DNA of 64,000 bases from contig NC_092497.1 in the NCBI RefSeq assembly GCF_047495875.1, positions 998,437 through 1,062,436 on the forward strand, given 5' to 3'. The stretch is from Pithys albifrons albifrons. Taxonomy: Eukaryota > Chordata > Aves > Passeriformes > Thamnophilidae. The notes below the pieces were generated by a model. It was not told the origin of the DNA. It did not search any database and saw only the letters and a list, made by a program, of their open reading frames with translations. The position numbers and the translations under genes are program-made. Of this stretch, positions 1 through 10,850 are shown piece after piece; the first letter of the stretch is position 1; each line of letters starts with the position of its first letter.

Positions 1-160
1 AGCATCCCCCTACAAAAAAGGGTGAAAAGTCAGGAAGAGAAAAAGCCTTTATGCAGAGCTAGGGAAGCCGCTCAGCCTCTCTGGGGTTTGTTTTCTGTGG
101 TTATGGGAAAGCTGCAAACCATGAGGATGATTTGAAGTGGCAGCATCCCTGAACACCTCA

Positions 161-808
161 GAGAAGAGCAACGAGGCTGGAGAAGGGACTGGAGGTGGCA
201 CTGAGTGTCCTCTGAAACACCTCCAGGGACAGAGAATCCACCATGTCTTGATCCAACCCCACTGGGATCACCAGCCCAGGGCACTGAGTGGTGATCACAG
301 TGGGGTTGGATCAAAGGTTGGATTTGATGATCTCAGAGGTCTCTTCCAATCCAACTGAGAAGAGCAACGAGGCTGGAGAAGGGAGTGGAGCACAAGTGCT
401 GTGGGGAGAGGCTGAGGGAGCTGGGGGTGTTTAGCCTGGAGAAGAGGAGGCTCAGAGGTGACCTCAGCACTGTCTGGAACTGCCTGAAGGGAAGTTCTGG
501 CCAGCTGGGGGTTGGTCTCTTCTCCCAGGCACTCAGCAATAGGACAAGGGGGCATGATGGGCTCAAGCTCTGCCAGGGGAAATTGAAGGTGGAGATCAGA
601 AGGAAATTCTTTGCAGAGAGAGTGCTCAGGCATTGGAATGGGCTGCCCAGAGAGGGGGTGGATTCCCCATCCCTGGAGGTTTTTCAGCTGAGCTTGGCCG
701 TGGCACTGAGTGCCATGATCTGGTAAAGGGACTGGAGTTGGCCCAAGGGTTGGACTTGATGGTCTCGGAGGGCTTTTCCAACCCAATCCATTCTATGTTT
801 TTTATGAC
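161..808 (+). repeat. CR1 LINE 3' fragment, chimeric foldback form
   Basis: Two CR1 pieces are joined head to tail. Bases 161-360 carry the end of the CR1 reading frame ([12 protein letters not shown]), an inverted CR1 3'-end piece, a damaged hairpin at 248-314 and a CR1 tail. From about 361 the CR1 frame restarts ([20 protein letters not shown]...) and runs to the usual 3' end near 800. The sense strand is plus, because the tail ending in an ATTCTATG-type motif is on the right. The hairpin here has lost about 10 bp of its right arm. The piece lies in ME2 intron 2. The open frames on both strands are remnants, not host genes. Confidence 0.9.
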
Positions 809-2744
809 ACTCCATTAAACTGCTGCTTTTCTGACTGAGCAGATGTCGTTGCTCTCGTTCTCCTTTAAAGGCATTAATCACAGAACTAAAACACCAGGAC
901 AGCTCCCTCCCTTCCTTCCTTCCTCCCACTGTCCATCCCAGCAGCTCACAAGTCCTGAGCAGAACACTGAGTAAGTTGAAGGAGGTTCAATTCCACCTTT
1001 GGCACTCACAGCACCTTTAGAGACTGTCCCAGTTCAGCAGGTGGGACCAGTTTATCCCTGTGTGGGGGTGACCAAAGCTGTGCATTCTAAACCCTCCATT
1101 CATTGCCCACAACTGTTCCCAATGGCCCATTGGCAGCAGCTGCCCAGGGCACACCTGAGCCCTCAGGCTGGGAGCTGGCTGGGAAAGAAGCCTGGCAGAG
1201 GAGCTGGGACAACTCCCCTCCAGGGACTCCTTGGCACCTCCACACTCACCTGAGGGCTCAGCTCTGCTCAGGGGCCACCAACCATTCCAAAATCCCCCCT
1301 GACTCCCAGAGTCAGATCCCCCAGGGTGGAACTCCCTGTCCTGGGGGAGGCACTGGGGGCTCCCACCTGGGCCTGAGGGGAGAGAATCTTGGGCTTTTGG
1401 GACTTGGGGACCACTCATTGGATCCAGAGGAGGAGCAGAACCTGGACAGGAGGAGCCCCCCACTCTCGCCCAGACTGTGCCATCATCTGCACCAACAGGC
1501 TTGTCCCTTCCTTTTCCTTTGGACTCAGAGGAACCACGTGGGGCTCAGCACAGGGGCCACCAAACCCCCCTGTGTTTGTGCCCCAGGGGGTGGGTTACAC
1601 TGCTGGGCTTGGGGGTTAAACCCAATTTCTCCTTGTGCCACTGCATTTATTGTAATATTGTTATTAAAGTGCAACTCTGACTTATAATCTCTTTGGTGTT
1701 GGGTTCGTTTCTCCTGCTGGTTTTCCTTTAAACCAGCACACAGACAAAGCTGGTTACACAATAAACACTTCCATCTTTCCACATTTAATTCCTTTTGAAA
1801 GCAAGCAGATCTCAAGGAAGACAATAAAACCTGCAGATTTATGGCCATGTAACCTCCACCCAGCAATCCCTCCAGCCCCAAACCAGCCCTGCAGGACACA
1901 GAACTAGTGGTAGGTGGGATTTTGGGCTCCGGGGGTGTGAGCACAGTTTCTGTCAGTTGCCTTCCAGGATCCTTCATCCTGACTGATCAGAAGCTGTTGG
2001 GAATGTTTCAAGCACTGCATTTCTGAGCCAAGAGACAACCACCACGTGCATTTACATCTCCACATCCTGTTTTTCCTGGTTTCCCCAGGAAGGCACTTGG
2101 GCATTGTGTATTCCACACCCTGGCTGCTCAACCCAACTGGCACAGTCTAAACCTAAAAACCATTATAATAAATCAAATATGTCAAAAGCCAGCATGGAGA
2201 GAAAGGGCACTGGAAGGGGAAGAGAACATCTGCTTTTAGATCTTCAAGTTCTTATAATCCTTTCCTCTCTTTCTCTTGTCCTATCCAATTCATTTTGTCC
2301 AAATAGCTTTGACTTTGGGTTGAGGGTTTTTTTTTGGTTGGTTTGTCTTTTATTTTGAATTGAAAACACACTTTTGAATTGAAAAAACACTTCTGGTGTT
2401 TCCCAGAAGCCAGTGAGGTCATGCACAAGTTTGTTAAGGAAACTGATTCTTTATACAAAGATAGATCCATCACAGTTTATGGAAGTATTTGGTAAGGAAT
2501 GGATGGAAATAAATTGGGCTGAAAAACCTGGGAATGAATAAAGATGAAACTGTGACTAATGGCTCAGCAAAATACAACAATTTGAGAAGACCACCACTCA
2601 TATGAAAGACAGGCAGAAAGTCGCTCAGGATCAGTCTGGGATTAACCTGCCACCTGCAAGCCCCTCAGTGAATTCTTCTTAAACATTTACCATCCATTTC
2701 CATGTATGTGTGCCCGGGTATGTACACACATATAGAACCACAGA
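809..2744. other. ME2 intron 2 sequence, no gene seen; possible old LTR piece
   Basis: No exon is recognisable. The stretch at about 1,260-1,740 looks like the 3' part of an avian LTR: it is G/C-rich and followed by an ATTAAAG polyadenylation-like signal near 1,664 and a T-rich tail. I cannot identify both ends, so this is a weak call. Open frames at 1,017-1,977 on both strands have no recognisable domain. Confidence 0.4.
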
Positions 2745-2890
2745 TCTCACAGAATCACAGACTGTTCTGAGCTGGAAGGGACCCACAAGGATCATTAAGT
2801 CCAAATCTTAATTCAGTGGCCCACACAGGGGCTGAACCCATGACCTTGGCATTGTTACAACCAAGTTTTAAGCAAATGAGCTGATCTCAG
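2745..2890 (-). repeat. tRNA-derived SINE with CR1 tail (TguSINE1-like)
   Basis: Read on the minus strand, the head has an A-box-like stretch (AGCTCA...TTAAAAC) and a B-box-like stretch (GGTTCA). The tail is the CR1 3' end (TCCAGCTCAGAACAG, then GATTCTGTGA). This head/tail design matches TguSINE1, a passerine SINE mobilised by CR1. Four more copies occur in this window. It is a good clade marker and should not be annotated as a functional tRNA. Confidence 0.85.
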
Positions 2891-3033
2891 GGTCAAGGTA
2901 TGTGTGGATGTGTGTGTTCAATGCCCCAAAGGGACCTGCTGAAGCCAAAAATTTGAGAGGCACTGTCAGTACAGGAGAAGAGTATTAATATATTCAATAG
3001 CAGGAGGGAACAGACACCACCAAAGTTGGGGTC

Positions 3034-3473
3034 AGAGTGGATGGGGCTGGAAAAGACCTCTGAGATCATCAAGTCCAACCCTTGGTCCAACTCCAGTCCC
3101 TTTACCAGATCATGGCACTCAGTGCCACAGCCAAGCTCAGCTGAAAAACCTCCAGGGATGGGGAATCCACCCCCTCTCTGGGCAGCCCATTCCAATGCCT
3201 GAGCACTCTCTCTGCAAAGAATTTTGTTCTGCTCTCCAACTTCAATTTCCCCTGGCAGAGCTTGAGCCCATCGTGCCCCCTTGTCCTATTGCTGAGTGCC
3301 TGGGAGAAGAGACCAACCCCCACCTGGCCACAACTTCCCTTCAGGCAGTTCCAGACAGTGCTGAGGTCACCTCTGAGCCTCCTCTTCTCCAGGCTGAACA
3401 CCCCCAGCTCCCTCAGCCTCTCCCCACAGCACTTGTGCTCCAGTCCCTTCTCCAGCCTCGTTGCTCCTCTTTG
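3034..3473 (-). repeat. CR1 LINE 3' fragment
   Basis: A 5'-truncated CR1 on the minus strand. The complement encodes the C-terminal CR1 ORF2 remnant ([20 protein letters not shown]...) and then the 3'UTR. The truncation point is near 3,473, where unique sequence begins. It lies in ME2 intron 2. Confidence 0.9.
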
Positions 3474-5304
3474 GACTTTTCCTTCATGCACTCATGGATC
3501 ATCTGTTCTGTGCTGGAAGAAGAAATCTTGGCCCATCTGAAGCATCACCACAATACAAATAACAATTTAACTGCCAGTACTGAACAAACCAGATTGTGCT
3601 AACAGAGTTCCAAACATCCAACAGGCTTAAAATGCTGCCTTAGCACTGTAGGGATCTCCAGCAGAACAGAAGGTTCAGAAGCCAATTAACTGTAATTTGA
3701 AACCCTCTCCAAGAGCAGCAATCAGGCATTATGGAAGACTGGAGGCAGACAGGGATGCCAGCAAGAGTTATAGCAGATTCTGCCAATTGTTTTCCTGCAG
3801 AAGTGACTGGTAAGAACTCGTGACACCTTCTGAGCCACCCTCACAACACCTGACAACTGGTTTTCAAACACCAAAACCCAAAAAGCAGCAAAGGACAGGT
3901 AAGGATGGGAAAGAAAATTAAAAAAAAATGAGAAGAGAACAAGTACTTCAGTGGTAAAGAACAAGAGCAGATGAATCTGCACAAGGGGAGGGGTTGGTTT
4001 CTGCCAGTGGTGCTGCCCCTTGGCAGTTCTTGTTTCAGGGCCCACGTGTACTAAGGGAGAGCAAATGTCCTGTGGAGCTGATAATAGAGGGCTGTAAAAA
4101 TGAAACACAGGCAAATAAAGCACAAGTCATAAAATTATGATCTCAACAAGCTGCCAGCAAGAGATCAAACCCTTTATCTGTGCCTGTATGTAGATAACAT
4201 AAATATACAAATATATATATCCATGTGAGGCACTGTGAGCAAGAACAGCACAAGGGTAAAGTACCTGCTGTGTTTAATAAATCATTTATTTCTCTGCTGA
4301 ATATCCAAAATGCATTTCTGTAGAGATACTCAAGGAGAATCACTTAATGAGCTTACAGATCCATTCTAGCAGGAATCAGCAGTAATGACAGACTGATACA
4401 ACAGAGCCAAACTAATGCAGAATGGATTTTCCTCCCTCAAGTATAAATTCCTGGAGACATTAAAAACTTCAAAAATCAATTGTTATTAACAAGAAGCTCT
4501 CTGCTTTTCCCTCCCCCCAAAAAATACTGCATTGTGCTCAGTCCACCAGAGAATTCCAAGGTTAAAAAAAAAATTAAATGAATGATATTATCACTAGAAA
4601 AACAGTAAGAAATGACCTATTGTTTTTGTTTCTGAATACTGTTGCATAATTAGCATTTGGAAAGGCTTACAGGGGTTGAAGTAATTTCCACTGGCATGTC
4701 AGAAGTGTTTATAGCTCAGAAAGTCTCCAGATAATCTGATCTTGACAAATCACAACAATCACCTCTTTTCTCCTTCCCTGACACAGCAATCCCAGTTTTA
4801 CTTTTGCAGCCAGACAGTCTCTGACTTCCACAGTTCTCTCTCTCCCTCTTTAGGCATCCTGGATTTGTGCAGTATTGAGGCTGCACTCAGGGGGAAAAGA
4901 GAGAAGGAGGGGTCAGTTTGGGCAGAGGAAAAGTCCAGCTCCTACAGCTCCACTGCTCAGGGAATTCCCTGTCAGAGCCAGGGAGATTTGTGACCTTTCT
5001 TGACCACTTCAGATATCCTGGATCAGCTACCAAAACCCCTCATCTGATTTCTTACCAGCTTCAATTTGCACATTAATGGTTTCAAGACTCCTGAAGGCCA
5101 CTACTACTCCAGGAAAAGAGATTTGGACGTGTGGGTACTACAGGAGCATTTTTGTGAAGGGAGAAAAAAAAAGTTGCTTTCTTAGGAGAAGTTCATCCCA
5201 GTGCATGGATATCTCTACTGCCCTGTTAGCTCCATTCAAGGTTCATTTTAAGATGCTCTGTCAGACTCTGCACAGGACGTTCCTTAGTGATAAGGCTCAG
5301 TCTC
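3474..5304. other. ME2 intron 2, unique sequence, no gene seen
   Basis: The sequence is A/T-rich and non-repetitive by eye. It has no exon with a recognisable protein match and no flanking splice pair I could support. The longest frame (minus strand, 3,722-4,123) is low in complexity and matches nothing I know. Confidence 0.5.
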
Positions 5305-5572
5305 AATTCTTCCTCAGTCTTCCAGGAAAAAGCCAGGACTCCAGTGGCAAAGAACAAGAGCAATCCTTCCTCAGTCTTCCAGGAAAAAGCCAGGACTCCA
5401 GTGGCAAAGAACAAGAGCAATCCTTCCTCAGTCTTCCAGGAAAAAGCCAGGACTCCAGTGGCAAAGAACAAGAGCAATCCTTCCTCAGTCTTCCAGGAAA
5501 AAGCCAGGACTCCAGTGGCAAAGAACAAGAGCAATACTTCCTCAGTCTTCCAGGAAAAAGCCAGGACCAGGA
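5305..5572. repeat. 57-bp tandem repeat, about 4.7 copies
   Basis: A 57-bp unit beginning CTTCCTCAGTCTTCCAGG is repeated with almost no divergence. Because 57 is a multiple of three, a repeated 19-residue frame (FLSLPGKSQDSSGKEQEQS) stays open on plus, and other frames stay open too. The high identity between units suggests recent expansion. It lies inside ME2 intron 2 and is a minisatellite, not a gene. Confidence 0.9.
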
Positions 5573-5682
5573 CACAGAGGACAACACCTTCTATCACTGG
5601 CAAGACTGAGTCCAGCACTAACTTCTGCAAACCAAGAAGTGAAACTCCCTATCTGCTAAAGCTTTGCTTCAAATCAAGCCCT

Positions 5683-5805
5683 ACCTTGCCCAATTAACCC
5701 TCTGATCAACAAGACAGAGAGGAAAAGGCTTCAGGTGTGTGATACAAATCTTACTTTCTTCTCTGCTGTTTGAGAGAGGACTTGATCCTTTCTGAGGTGT
5801 CACAC
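5683..5805. repeat. Dispersed repeat R1, copy 1
   Basis: About 123 bp here match 8,906-9,030 in the same orientation with only a small number of differences. Both contain CTCTGATCAAC and GAGAGAGGACTTGATCC. A shorter stretch of the same motif (TGTCTGAGAGAGGAC) recurs at 12,405 and 23,023. The family is unknown; it is possibly part of an old LTR. Confidence 0.65.
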
Positions 5806-5925
5806 CAGCACCTAAACAGGCCAGTAATCAGCACACACCAGCAACCCTTCTTTGGCACAGGGAAGCAGAGACTCAGACACAGCACAGCAGGGAAAGCACA
5901 GGCTGACAGAAGCAGAAGGTGTCAG

Positions 5926-6000
5926 TGGAAGTCCTTGTACTGTCGGTGTCCAGGCAGGAAACCTGAAATGAACACTGACCCCTCCATCCTCTGCACCTTC
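5926..6000. repeat. 75-bp direct repeat, left copy, flanking a CR1 composite
   Basis: This stretch and 6,735-6,809 are the same 75 bp with about 5 differences. Together they bracket the whole interval 6,001-6,734, as a target-site duplication would. The length is exceptional for CR1. Confidence 0.8.
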
Positions 6001-6329
6001 CTGAAGGGAAGTTCTGGCCAGGTGGGGGTTGGTCTCTTCTCCCAGGCACTCAACAATAGGACAAGGGGGCACGATGGGCTCAAGCTCTGCCAGGGGAAAT
6101 TGAAGTTGAAGAGCAGAAAGAAATTCTTTGCAGAGAGAGTGCTCAGGCATTGGAATGGGCTGCCCAGAGAGGGGGTGGATTCCCCATCCCTGGAGGTTTT
6201 TAAGGTGAGACTGAATGTGCCACTGAGTGCCATCATCTGGTAATCAAAGTGGGGTTGGACCAAGGGTTGGACTTGGTGATCTCAGAGGTCTCTTCCAAGC
6301 CAACTGATTCTATGATTCTACGTAGGAGG
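6001..6329 (+). repeat. CR1 LINE 3' fragment
   Basis: A CR1 piece truncated at the [15 protein letters not shown] part of ORF2 and ending in the normal tail (GATTCTATGATTCTA). It joins directly to the left 75-bp direct repeat. A non-CR1 block follows the tail at 6,330. Confidence 0.9.
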
Positions 6330-6486
6330 CTGGACATCAGGAGCAGAGCCCTTGGCCACATCCAGTAGAGTGCTGAGGGGTTGGATTAGCCTTCATTAAC
6401 GAGGCTCTTGGCTCTGCTCTGCTGGCACTGCCAATTCTCTCCTCTCTCTGCCCAGACCCAGTCATGAGAGGGGGCCTGGGGTGTGG
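6330..6486. repeat. Non-CR1 cargo block between two CR1 pieces
   Basis: About 157 bp match, as reverse complement, 57,425-57,586 at about 90% by hand count. At both places the block touches the 3' tail of a CR1. This suggests 3' flanking sequence carried along by a CR1 transcript, or a small repeat of its own. Confidence 0.75.
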
Positions 6487-6734
6487 GCTCAAGCTCTGCC
6501 AGGGGAAATTGAAGTTGGAGATCAGAAGGAAATTCTTTGCAGAGAGAGTGCTGAGGCATTGGAATGGGCTGCCCAGAGAGGGGGTGGATTCCCCACCCCT
6601 GGAGGTTTTTCAGCTGAGCTTGGCCGTGGCACTGAGTGCCATGATCTGGTAAAGGGACTGGAGTTGGACCAAGGGTTGGACTTGATGATCTCAGAGGTCT
6701 TTTCCAACCAATCCATTCTATGATTCTGTGATAA
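6487..6734 (+). repeat. CR1 LINE 3' fragment
   Basis: A second CR1 piece in the same orientation, starting at GGCTCAAGCTCTGCC and ending in the normal tail. The right 75-bp direct repeat follows immediately. Confidence 0.9.
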
Positions 6735-6809
6735 TGGAAGTCCTTGTCCCGTAGGTGTCCAAGCAGTAAACCTGAAATGAACACTGACCCCTCCATCCTC
6801 TGCACCTTC
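6735..6809. repeat. 75-bp direct repeat, right copy
   Basis: Partner of 5,926-6,000. It ends about 100 bp from the splice donor of the ME2 coding exon. Confidence 0.8.
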
Positions 6810-6906
6810 TTTTTTTGGCTGTGTCCCAGAGGTTTAACCCTGGGGCAAGGTCTATTGGACTATGAGCAGATGAAGATAAGATACCTGAAAATGACAGGCT
6901 ACCAAC

Positions 6907-7014
6907 CTTGTTTGTCCGTGGGTTCAGCATGAGTGGCTTCCCCTTCTCCTTCATGTGCACGGAGCGACGCGCCATCGCACACGGAGCCGCGGCTGCTCGG
7001 AGTCGGGAGAACAT
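6907..7014 (-). CDS. ME2: ME2 first coding exon, mitochondrial NAD-dependent malic enzyme (residues 1-36)
   Basis: ME2 is a mitochondrial-matrix enzyme that decarboxylates malate to pyruvate with NAD+. The minus strand has ATG at 7,014-7,012, followed by 36 codons starting [20 protein letters not shown] and ending [15 protein letters not shown]. The second part is the invariant start of the mature malic enzyme. The first part is Arg/Ala-rich without acidic residues, as expected for a matrix-targeting peptide, and has the same length as human ME2 to this splice site. The exon runs 7,038-6,907, with acceptor CCTCAG before 7,038 and donor AAG|GTTGG at 6,906. The 24 bp before ATG are 5'UTR. The next coding exon is not in the window, so intron 2 exceeds 6.9 kb. 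Confidence 0.95.
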
Positions 7015-7038
7015 CTTCTTTCTGCTCCTCTGCTGCAC
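7015..7038 (-). other. ME2: ME2 5'UTR part of exon 2, with splice acceptor
   Basis: A pyrimidine-rich tract and CAG precede 7,038 on the minus strand. The 24 exon bases before ATG contain no other ATG. This fixes the start codon and implies a non-coding exon 1 upstream, as in mammals. Confidence 0.8.
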
Positions 7039-8905
7039 CTGAGGAAAGGGAGACAACCACTCAGCAATCACACAGAGCCAGCAGGATCAGCACCTGGAGG
7101 CCCACCAGGTGTGAGAGAAACAGGTACATGCCAAGTAAGGCTTTTTAACAACGTGAAAATAAAACAACCACCAAAAATTGTGTCGTGGGCAGGGAGGGGG
7201 ATGAAAAAGGAGGAAGGTTTTGGAAAGGGGAGAGCACAGAAGTGAGTGGAGGGAACACAGAGGGATACTAAAGGAGGTATCCTGGTGATGTGGGCAGCAG
7301 GCAGCACTCAGCAGGTGTTGCCTTACACCATAAATCCAGGGCAGAATCGCCCCAGGCAAACATTCCCAGTCCGTGGTGACCTGTGGGACTGGCACGGCTG
7401 CAAATGCCAGCGAGGGTGCAACAACTCCCTGGAAGTTTGGGCTGAGTGCCCCTCACAGCTTCCTAAAAACCAAATCCTGCAGCCTGGACAACGGGAAGGA
7501 AAGAAACTATATCCCCCAGCATGTTAAAACTGGATTAGAACAAAACATAGAATTAAAATGGCCAAAAAACCCACAGCACTCTGGATTCCAGGCTTAGAAT
7601 TTTACAATTCCAAACCTCGCAAAAAAAGGTTATTTTCAGAGAGAATATATCCTTTACAGTAAAATAAAACAAAGCAAAGGATTTGTTAGTACCACTCAAA
7701 AGCCTAGTTCTAATTTTGCCATGTTACAGCAACTCTTGAACCCATTTTATCCACCAATTAACTTCAAACTCTTGAGAAATTATCACTTATTACATGCTCG
7801 TATAATGCAATACCACCAGGGAATGTGAACTGGGCTCATTTCTCAGAGATATTTCACCAAGACAGACAGAAAACAGCAGCCACAGGAGCACAGTGTGTAA
7901 AAGAACACATTAAAAGGCCAGAAAGGACAGCAAAGAACCAGAACACCATGGAGGGAACTCCTTCCTACAGCAGCTGGTGCCACATCCAAGACACAGGCAA
8001 GGACAGCAAAGCAGGTTATGAGACATTTTTAAGGAATGAAGTGATGCATGGTTTGGATTTTTAATTTCTTCCAGATGGGAGACAAAATTGGATTAAGGAA
8101 CAAAACTTCATTATCTTAAACACAGCCTGAATACTTCAGAAGATCTTTCCATAATCAAATTTACACACAATCAGATTTTAAGACAGCAGACTGGCCTTAC
8201 AAGTTGCAGTCTGAGGATTTTCTTAGAAATCCTTCCAAACATTAAAAAAATATGCAAACATTTAATACTTCCAATCCTCAGTTATGACCAAGTTTCCCTT
8301 CCACCCATTATAAAAAGCACAGTGGGAAGCAGCTCTGACATTTGAGAGCAATCCCTTTCTCTCATCCCGTGTTTGTTTGCTCAGGCTCTGCCCAAAACTC
8401 GTGTGTTGAGCTGCCCTGTGGTGCAGACCACAAATTTGCTGTGTGGAGGCAGCAGGAATGGAAGCCTTGGCAGCAAAGTGGTGCCTTTAATGTGGTCCCT
8501 CCTCCCCAAACCAGCAGCCAGTCAGTGGACTGAGCACAGCAGGCCTGGCAGGACTCAGGGCAGCTGAAAACCAGGATCAGATAAGGGAAATTAATTGTGT
8601 GCTGCAAAACAACCACCCTGTAGGAACACCAAACTCGGTTTGGGCTGGTTTTAGTTCTGATTGCTCATTTGCCATCGTTGCACAGTTGTGGGTCTGTCTC
8701 CTCCTGCCTGTGTGGCTAAAAATGGGATTCCAGTGCCACAATCCCATCAGTGTCAGGGTGGCTTCAATCAATGAGCAAACACCTCAAACAAGGAATTAAA
8801 AAGACAGACACCACACCTTGTCTTGCTCTAATTAAATCTAAATTACTTCATTGCAATTAATGAGCATTTAAGAACCAAACAAGATTGCAGCCCAGATTTC
8901 CCCTA
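7039..8905. other. ME2: ME2 intron 1, no gene seen
   Basis: Non-repetitive, A/T-rich intronic sequence. The open frames here (for example 7,246-7,527) show no domain and no matching splice structure. Confidence 0.6.
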
Positions 8906-9030
8906 CCTTGACCAATTAACTCTCTGATCAACGAGACAGGGAGGAAAAGACTTCAGGGGTGTGACACAAATCTTACTTTCTTCTCTGCTGTCTGAGAGAG
9001 GACTTGATCCTTTCTGAGTTGTCACTAAAA
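8906..9030. repeat. Dispersed repeat R1, copy 2
   Basis: Partner of 5,683-5,805 in the same orientation. The similarity ends sharply on both sides (near CTACCTTG on the left, after GTTGTCAC on the right). Confidence 0.65.
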
Positions 9031-9437
9031 TGATTCTCTTGGTAGAGGTATCTCAGATTCATAAAGCAAGTGCAAGAATCAAGTTTCACTTTCCACTTAG
9101 TCCCTCTGTTTAGATCCAAGAGATATGATCCCAGTTAATTTATATCCAGCATGAAACCTGACTGGTTACTCAGCCCTGAGCTCTCCTCCCCCTGCTCTTC
9201 TAATTGTTCCCTATTTCTGTTTCATCTCCCATCTTGCAACTCCTTTTGTCAGAATTTTAAACCTGTTTTAGCAAGAACCTGCCTCCAAAACTCACCTTAG
9301 TATGACCTACCCTGAAAATAAAAGCAAGCAATCCTTCCCCATTCCCTGTCCACGCTCCAGTGTGGGAGTTCCAGCAGCTCTGCCTGCCATGGCCCTCCAT
9401 CACCCACCCTCTCCTCCTGGCTCATTTGGCCACCAAC

Positions 9438-9732
9438 CTTCTCCCCTGGGCTGGTGGGGAAGGATGGAGAGGCCCAAAGCCTCCTGCTCTGTGCTCACAC
9501 CTGCTGGGAAGAAGGACCTGTTTGTTTCTGGGAAGCTGCAAGGACAGGCCCTGGAAGAAAAGGCTCCCCAAACCACCACTTGGTTTTAAGGAGGTGAAAG
9601 GGGTGGGTCATGCTGCTTTCTGGGGAGGTTTTTGAGTGGTTTATTATGGTTTGGTAGAAGTGAGGCCAGGCTCAAGAGGGTGGCACTTTAAATTAAGAAA
9701 CAAGAGTGATCACTTTGATAGTAGAGGCTGAG
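9438..9732. repeat. About 295-bp direct repeat F, left copy
   Basis: The sequence from CTTCTCCCCTGGGC to GTAGAGGCTGAGAG recurs at 10,111-10,406 with about 9 differences (about 97%). The two copies flank a CR1 fragment, and a second CR1 abuts the right copy. Confidence 0.85.
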
Positions 9733-10110
9733 AGAATCACAGACTGGTTTGGGTTGGAAGAGACCTAAAAGATCATCTGTTTCCACCCCTGCCATGGGCA
9801 GAGACACCTCCCACCAGCCCAGGTTGCTCCAAGCCCTGTCCAACCTGGCCTGGGACACTTCCAGGGACAGCCACAGCTCTGAGGGACCTTAAAGCTCATC
9901 CTCTCCCACCCTCTGCCATGGGCAAGGACACCTCCCGCTATCCCAGATTGATCCCACCTGGCCTGGGACACTTCCAGGGACAGCCACAGCTCTGAGGGAC
10001 CTTAAAGCTCATCCTCTCCCACCCTCTGCCATGGGCAAGGACACCTCCTGCTATCCCAGATTGATTCCACCTCGCCTGGGACACTACCAGGGATCCAGGG
10101 GCAGCCACAG
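9733..10110 (-). repeat. CR1 fragment (second subfamily) with internal 112-bp tandem units
   Basis: The minus-strand tail starts at AGAATCACAGACTGG. Inside it, a unit of about 112 bp repeats: the motif CCTGGGACACT occurs near 9,849, 9,961 and 10,074. The unit is itself a CR1 3'-end segment. This subfamily differs from the main one in the window. Confidence 0.8.
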
Positions 10111-10406
10111 CTTCTCCCCTGGGCTGGTGGGGAAGGATGGAGAGGCCCAAAGCCTCCTGCTCTGTGCTCACACCTGCTGGGAAGAAGGACCTGTTTGTTT
10201 CTGGGAAGCTGCAGGGACAGGCCCTGGAAGAAAAAGCTCCCCAAACCACCACCTGGTTTTAAGGAGGTGAAAGGGGTGAGTCATGCTGCTTTCTGGGGAG
10301 GTTTTTGAGTGGTTTATTATGGTTTGGTAGAAGTGAGGCCAGGCTCGAGAGGGTGGCACTTTAAATTAAGAGACAGGAGAGATCATTTTGATAGTAGAGG
10401 CTGAGA
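10111..10406. repeat. About 295-bp direct repeat F, right copy
   Basis: Partner of 9,438-9,732. At its left edge CTTCTC is shared between the CR1 continuation (GCCACAGCTTCTC) and the repeat, a 6-bp microhomology at the junction. Confidence 0.85.
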
Positions 10407-10850
10407 GAGAATCACAGACTGGTTTGGGTTGGAAGAGACCTAAAAGATCATCAAAGATCATCTGTTTCTACCTCCTGCCATGGCCAGGGACACCTTCCAC
10501 TATCCCAGGCTGATCCAAGACCCATCCAACCTGGCCTTGGACACTTCCAGGGATCCAGAGGCAGCCACAGCCTCTCTGCCCAACCTGTGCCAGGGCCTGC
10601 TCACCCTCACAGACAGCAATTCCTTCCCAATATCCCATCTAGCCCTGCCCTCTGGCACTGGGAAGCCATTCCCTGTGTCCTGTCCCTCCATGCCTTGTCC
10701 CCATCCCCTCTCCAGCTCTCCTGGAGCCCTTTTAGGCACTGGCAGGGGCTCTCAGGTGTCCCTGGAGCCTTCTCTTCTCCAGGTGAGCCCCCCAGCTCTC
10801 CCAGCCTGGCTCCAGAGGGGCTCCAGCCCTGGAGCAGCTCCGTGGGGGAA
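10407..10850 (-). repeat. CR1 fragment (second subfamily)
   Basis: The same tail as at 9,733, but beyond the first 35 bp it differs from that copy by roughly 20%, much more than the two F repeats differ from each other. Confidence 0.8.

Noticed and set aside
5076..5609. A 177-codon frame with 19-residue repeats
   Set aside because: Produced by the 57-bp tandem repeat; other frames on both strands are open in the same way.
1..6906. ME2 exon 3
   Set aside because: The next malic-enzyme segment (FTLQERQMLGLQGLLPP-like) was looked for on minus and not found, so it should lie left of the window.
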